From Porticoccus sp041395745 (GTDB lineage: Bacteria > Pseudomonadota > Gammaproteobacteria > Pseudomonadales > Porticoccaceae), in contig JAWKZV010000004.1 in the NCBI GenBank assembly GCA_041395745.1, positions 186,001 to 250,000 on the forward strand: DNA of 64,000 bases. Direction: 5' to 3'. Positions 60,321 to 64,000 of this stretch are shown here, piece by piece. Below the pieces are notes generated by a model, which was not told the origin of the DNA, made no database searches, and saw only the letters and a program-made list of their open reading frames with translations. The translations under genes were made by a program, and so were the position numbers. The first letter of the stretch is position 1. The number at the start of each line of letters is the position of its first letter.

Positions 60321-62891
60321 ATGAAATCCGGAACCAAAAAAGAGAAGACCAGCTCCTTTACCACCCTCCTATCGGTGGTATTGATGGCAGTGGTGGTTTT
60401 CCTCGGCTTTAACCTACTGGTGGTATTCAATCAAACCTCCAGGGATCAGGAGAGTCTGCAATTGATGTCCGAATTGCGGGCTCAGTCCTACCGGCTGGTG
60501 GGGCTGTCCCGGGAGTCTGCTTCCGGTAATGAGAAAGCTTTTGGCGAATTGCAGAACCTGGTTGGCCAGATGCAGGAGAGTTGGCGTCGCCTCGGTCGTA
60601 ACATTCAGGGCGAAATTGACAGTGCCCAGATGGGTGGCCTGAAGAATGCCTGGGCTCAGGCCACTGAAAACGCTCAAACGATCATCGACAACAAGAAACC
60701 GGTGATTTTCCTGAACCAGGTGGCGAATACCCTCAATCGCACCCTGCCGGATATGCAGCAGGAGCACACCCAAGTGGTGAATGCGTTGCTGGCAAGCCGC
60801 GCTCCAGCTGATCAGGCGGCATTTGCCCAGGCCCAATCCTGGCGCGCCGAGCGCATTGGCCGCAACGTAGATCGCATGCTCGCCGGGGGTGTGGATGCCG
60901 AGCAGGCAGCCGACCAGTTTGCCCGGGATATCAAGTTGTTCGGCCAGGTGCTGACGGCGATGAAAAATGGCAATGCGGGAATGGGTATCAGTCGAGTGAC
61001 CCTGCCTTCAGCCATTGCCAGTCTCGACCGCATTACCGAGCAGTTCGCGTTTGTCAGTACCTCCATGCAGGAGATCTTCGACGCCTCGCCAGCCCTGTTC
61101 AGTGCGATCAAGGCAACCAATACCATCCTGGACAAATCGCCGATGCTGCAGGAACAGCTCAGCACCATGTCCGATGCCATCGCGAGACTGCCAGCAACCC
61201 GGGATCTGACCTACCAGACAGCCCTGATTGCCGGCGTGACCGGTATCGTGCTGATGATGTGGATCGCATTTCGCAACTCTGCGGAAACCCGTCGCCGGTT
61301 GCGGGATTCCGCCACCGACAACGAACATAACCAGCAAGCCATTCTGCGTCTGCTGGATGAAATTGCCGGCCTCGGTGAAGGGGATCTGACCAACCACGCC
61401 ACGGTGACGGAAGATTTCACCGGTGCCATCGCGGACTCCATCAACTACGCCATCGACCAACTGCGCATCCTTGTGGCACAAATCCAGGATACGTCGGAAA
61501 ACGTTTCCGCTGCGGCCAATGAAACCCGGGCCACGGCACTACAGCTGGCGGAAGCCTCCGGGCATCAGGCGCAGGAAATCGCCGGGGCTTCGGCGGCCAT
61601 TAATGAAATGGCGGTGACCATCGACCAGGTGTCTGCCAATTCAACAGAGTCTGCCAACGTGGCGCAGAAGTCTGTGTCTATCGCCAAGAAAGGCGCCGAA
61701 GTGGTACAGAACACCATCGGCGGGATGGATACTATCCGCGAACAGATTCAGGACACTGCAAAACGCATCAAGCGACTGGGGGAAAGCTCCCAGGAGATTG
61801 GTGACATCGTATCGCTGATCAATGACATTGCCGATCAGACCAACATCCTGGCATTGAACGCTGCCATTCAGGCGTCCATGGCCGGCGATGCGGGGCGCGG
61901 TTTCGCCGTGGTTGCGGACGAGGTTCAGCGACTGGCGGAGCGCTCCGCGGCGGCTACCAAACAGATCGCTTCACTGGTGAAGACCATCCAGACCGACACC
62001 AACGAAGCAGTGAGTTCCATGGAGCAAACCACCGCAGAAGTGGTGAAGGGGGCAGAGCGAGCCCACGCTGCGGGTGTGGCCCTGGAAGAGATCGAAACCG
62101 TATCCGCGGATCTGGCGGAATTGATTCAGGATATTTCCACCGCCGCCAGACATCAGGCCACCACGGCAGGTCACGTGTCGCGCACCATGAATGTGATTCA
62201 GGACATCACTTCACAGACGCTGTCGGGCACCAACAATACCGCGCAGTCGATTGGCGAGCTGGCTGAACTGGCGGTGGAACTGCGCAACTCTGTGTCCGGA
62301 TTCAAGTTGCCGGAGTCCATGGAGCGGGAGTTGCCGGAACGGGATTTGCTGCCGGAGCTCGAAGAAGAACCCGAGGTCGAGGCGGCGACCGAGGAAGAGG
62401 AAACGTGGGCAGAACCGACGGAGTTTATTGAGGCAACCAGCGTTAAGGTAGCTGCGATCACCTCGAATGGTATTGATGCTGCCGAGTTGGAGGTGAAAAC
62501 TGAGGCGCCGAAATCCCAGCCTGCGAAGGCTCGTGAACCCATGCGCGGAACCACCTTTACCGAAGCAGAATTCGATCTGATTGAACAGGCACTGCATCCG
62601 TTGGAGGTCAAACCCGAGCAGGCTGACGACATCAAACAGATGCTTGAGGAGGCTGAGGCCACCCGGGACGAGCTATCCGAGAGTTTGCCGGAAACCCCTC
62701 GGGAGGAGGATTCCGGTGCCAACAATGAATTTGGCGATTACGACGAAGAGGCGCTTCTGAAAGCATTACAGGAGGACAGTCTTGACGGTGATCTGGACTT
62801 CGAAGCACTCACGGCGGATTTTTACTCCGACCAGGATGAGCAGAAAGGCCATGTAGGGCAGAAAATTCATCCCACTTCAGAGCAGGTCTGA
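60321..62891 (+). CDS. pilJ: PilJ methyl-accepting chemoreceptor with long acidic C-terminal extension
   Basis: 856 aa; P. aeruginosa PilJ is 682 aa. TM1 about 15-36, periplasmic domain with two PilJ units (about 40-290), TM2 about 300-318, HAMP-like region, and cytoplasmic coiled coil whose tip reads ILALNAAIQASMAGDAGRGFAVVADEVQRLAERSAAATKQI. The domain ends with SVSGFKL near residue 663, where the normal protein stops. The remaining about 195 residues (62304-62888) are Glu/Asp-rich, low complexity, without a recognised domain and open to the stop without frameshift. Detects the pilus or mechanical signals in the Pil-Chp system. Confidence 0.93.
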   Translation: MKSGTKKEKTSSFTTLLSVVLMAVVVFLGFNLLVVFNQTSRDQESLQLMSELRAQSYRLVGLSRESASGNEKAFGELQNLVGQMQESWRRLGRNIQGEIDSAQMGGLKNAWAQATENAQTIIDNKKPVIFLNQVANTLNRTLPDMQQEHTQVVNALLASRAPADQAAFAQAQSWRAERIGRNVDRMLAGGVDAEQAADQFARDIKLFGQVLTAMKNGNAGMGISRVTLPSAIASLDRITEQFAFVSTSMQEIFDASPALFSAIKATNTILDKSPMLQEQLSTMSDAIARLPATRDLTYQTALIAGVTGIVLMMWIAFRNSAETRRRLRDSATDNEHNQQAILRLLDEIAGLGEGDLTNHATVTEDFTGAIADSINYAIDQLRILVAQIQDTSENVSAAANETRATALQLAEASGHQAQEIAGASAAINEMAVTIDQVSANSTESANVAQKSVSIAKKGAEVVQNTIGGMDTIREQIQDTAKRIKRLGESSQEIGDIVSLINDIADQTNILALNAAIQASMAGDAGRGFAVVADEVQRLAERSAAATKQIASLVKTIQTDTNEAVSSMEQTTAEVVKGAERAHAAGVALEEIETVSADLAELIQDISTAARHQATTAGHVSRTMNVIQDITSQTLSGTNNTAQSIGELAELAVELRNSVSGFKLPESMERELPERDLLPELEEEPEVEAATEEEETWAEPTEFIEATSVKVAAITSNGIDAAELEVKTEAPKSQPAKAREPMRGTTFTEAEFDLIEQALHPLEVKPEQADDIKQMLEEAEATRDELSESLPETPREEDSGANNEFGDYDEEALLKALQEDSLDGDLDFEALTADFYSDQDEQKGHVGQKIHPTSEQV

Positions 62892-62911
62892 TTTCAGACG
62901 GGAGAGTTCCT

Positions 62912-63730
62912 ATGCACCACTTGGGGTTGACCGATAGCGCATTCAGTCGCTGGGCCGCCCTGCTGGAGTCAAGGATCGGTGTTCAGGTGACCCCTGCATG
63001 GGAAGACCATGTACGTCGCATCCTGGATCGGCAACTACAGCAGCGTCCGCTTGATTCGTCGCCACGTCAGCGCTCGGTCTGGTGGGGCGAGCTGGTGGAT
63101 AGGTTGCTGATCAACGAGACCGCCTTCTTCCGTCATCGCCCCTCTTTCGAGTATCTGTCACGGATACTCAAACAAAAGCGGCAACGGTTACTTCCGCAGC
63201 AAGGGCTGCGTCTCTGGAGCGCTGGTTGCGCCAGTGGCGAGGAGGCCTGTTCCCTGGCCATTACTGCCAGCCTTGCTCTTGGTGAGAGTGGCGAATATGA
63301 GGTACTAGGCACGGACCTTTCCACTCCTGCTCTGGCAAGAGCGCGAAGTGCCCGTTACTGTGCGATGGCGTTGGATAGCCTCAGTTCACAGGAGAAGGCT
63401 TTTTTCGAGCCCTGTGACGACGCGGTGTTCCGCCCGAAGTCGGCGATGCGCAGTCGGATTCACTATCTCCGCCACAACCTCGTGGCAAGCCACTGGCCCC
63501 GTGACATAGGGGCGTTTGATGTTATTTTCTGTCAGCATCTGTTGGCGTATTTCGAACAGCGGCGCCGCACGGAAATCGTCGCCCGGTTGTGCAGGCACCT
63601 GAAGCCCGGCGGTAGCCTGGTGTTGGGCCCCGGTGAATACCTGGCCTGCCCAATACCCGGCCTGCGCCGGGACAGTCAGCGGGATGTGCTGGCCTTTGTG
63701 CGCCCTTCACCCGGTGAGATGGAGCATTAA
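62912..63730 (+). CDS. pilK: PilK CheR-type receptor methyltransferase
   Basis: 272 aa. CheR features: TAFFRHRPSFEYL (ETxFFR), LRLWSAGCASGEEACSLAI (SAM site), VLGTDLSTPALARARSARY, FDVIFCQHLLAYFEQRRRTEIV and LKPGGSLVLGPGEYL. It methylates PilJ. In Pseudomonas pilK has little effect on twitching. 21 bases after pilJ, and its stop is immediately followed by the chpA start. Confidence 0.93.
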   Translation: MHHLGLTDSAFSRWAALLESRIGVQVTPAWEDHVRRILDRQLQQRPLDSSPRQRSVWWGELVDRLLINETAFFRHRPSFEYLSRILKQKRQRLLPQQGLRLWSAGCASGEEACSLAITASLALGESGEYEVLGTDLSTPALARARSARYCAMALDSLSSQEKAFFEPCDDAVFRPKSAMRSRIHYLRHNLVASHWPRDIGAFDVIFCQHLLAYFEQRRRTEIVARLCRHLKPGGSLVLGPGEYLACPIPGLRRDSQRDVLAFVRPSPGEMEH

Positions 63731-64000
63731 ATGGATTCTCAGGGCAGACTGCACGGCCTTTCCTGGCTGATCAGCGAAGTTGCCTCATCACTGGACGAGG
63801 CAGGCAGGGCGTTGGAGGCTTACGTTGCCGATAGCTCCAATGAAGAAGCCCTGGCCCGCTGCGTAGAGTTGATTCATCAGGTGCACGGGGCGCTAAAAAT
63901 CTCCGAGTGCCACGGTCCCCTCCTGCTGGCGGAGGAGATGGAGCGACTGGCTGAGCGGATTACCGCTACCCGCGTCATCAGTGTCATGGATGCCTGCGAG
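63731..64000 (+). CDS. chpA: ChpA/PilL-type chemotaxis histidine kinase, N-terminal fragment
   Basis: Open from ATG 63731, directly after the pilK stop (TAAATG), to the window end (90 codons). The translation, with LHGLSWLISEVASSLDEAGRA and LIHQVHGALKISECHGPLLLAEEME, matches the N-terminal FimL-like/Hpt part of ChpA, whose full gene is thousands of bases long. Only this start is visible; CheA catalytic and receiver domains must follow. Position after pilK confirms identity. Confidence 0.9.
   Translation, partial: MDSQGRLHGLSWLISEVASSLDEAGRALEAYVADSSNEEALARCVELIHQVHGALKISECHGPLLLAEEMERLAERITATRVISVMDACE

Noticed and set aside
1..64000. CRISPR array, tRNA, rRNA, insertion sequence or prophage
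   Set aside because: No regular direct repeats with spacers, no transposase or integrase and no tRNA-like cloverleaf were noticed; a formal tRNA or repeat scan was not possible.

Overview
The window is 64 kb of gene-dense chromosome from a free-living, probably marine, gammaproteobacterium. GC is roughly 55-60 percent by eye. Gene order over several blocks matches Pseudomonas: trxA-rho with ppx and ppk1 convergent; oxyR-recG; gmk-rpoZ-spoT-ridA; yicC and rph divergent; proC-yggS divergent from pilT-pilU; yqgE-ruvX, tonB3 and gshB followed by pilGHIJK-chpA. Other traits do not fit Pseudomonas itself: a second-type SerC, a PilJ about 195 residues too long, and no pyr genes between pilU and ruvX. 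A relative in the Cellvibrionales/Oceanospirillales neighbourhood is my inference. I saw no insertion sequence, prophage, CRISPR array, tRNA or rRNA.

Layout. 1-3210: an incoming terminator, dsbA and the serine genes serC-serA. 3247-9033 (minus): a sensory operon of TonB-dependent receptor, periplasmic binding protein (frameshifted in this sequence) and BarA-like hybrid kinase. 9201: pdxH. 9867-14764 (minus): an RND/MMPL permease, LolA-like periplasmic protein and outer-membrane barrel, probably a trans-envelope lipid exporter. 14876-16714: a sulfide operon with a SqrR/BigR-type persulfide-sensing repressor, sulfide:quinone oxidoreductase and a small YgaP-like membrane protein; it shares a compact divergent promoter with the RND operon. 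16778-22334: rho, trxA, ppx, ppk1. 22497-25680: a TVP38-flavoprotein disulfide reductase fusion and an ArsM-like methyltransferase. 25690-33882: hemW, a 4-TM protein, an LpxR-like lipid A deacylase, an LplT-PlsC fusion, a dicarboxylate/amino-acid symporter, and phosphate transport (pit with its PhoU-like partner). 33995-41469: recG, oxyR, an epimerase-like protein, ridA, spoT, rpoZ and gmk.

41743-49227 is the most island-like region. A Fur-box-controlled set of nine plus-strand genes (exbB, two exbD, tonB, a Fiu/PiuA-type receptor, an FMN hydroxy-acid oxidase, a PepSY protein, a b-type cytochrome and a PiuC-type dioxygenase) sits between gmk and yicC, which are adjacent in Pseudomonas. It looks like a self-contained siderophore uptake unit with its own energiser and a possible flavin-to-haem reductive release chain. 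49241-64000 returns to housekeeping and type IV pilus genes and ends inside chpA.

Best candidates for something undescribed are the redox module in the iron island, with an ExbD paralogue lacking the membrane Asp; the RND/LolA-like/barrel exporter next to the sulfide switch; an OxyR lacking the resolving cysteine; and the receptor/binding-protein/kinase cassette with its frameshift.
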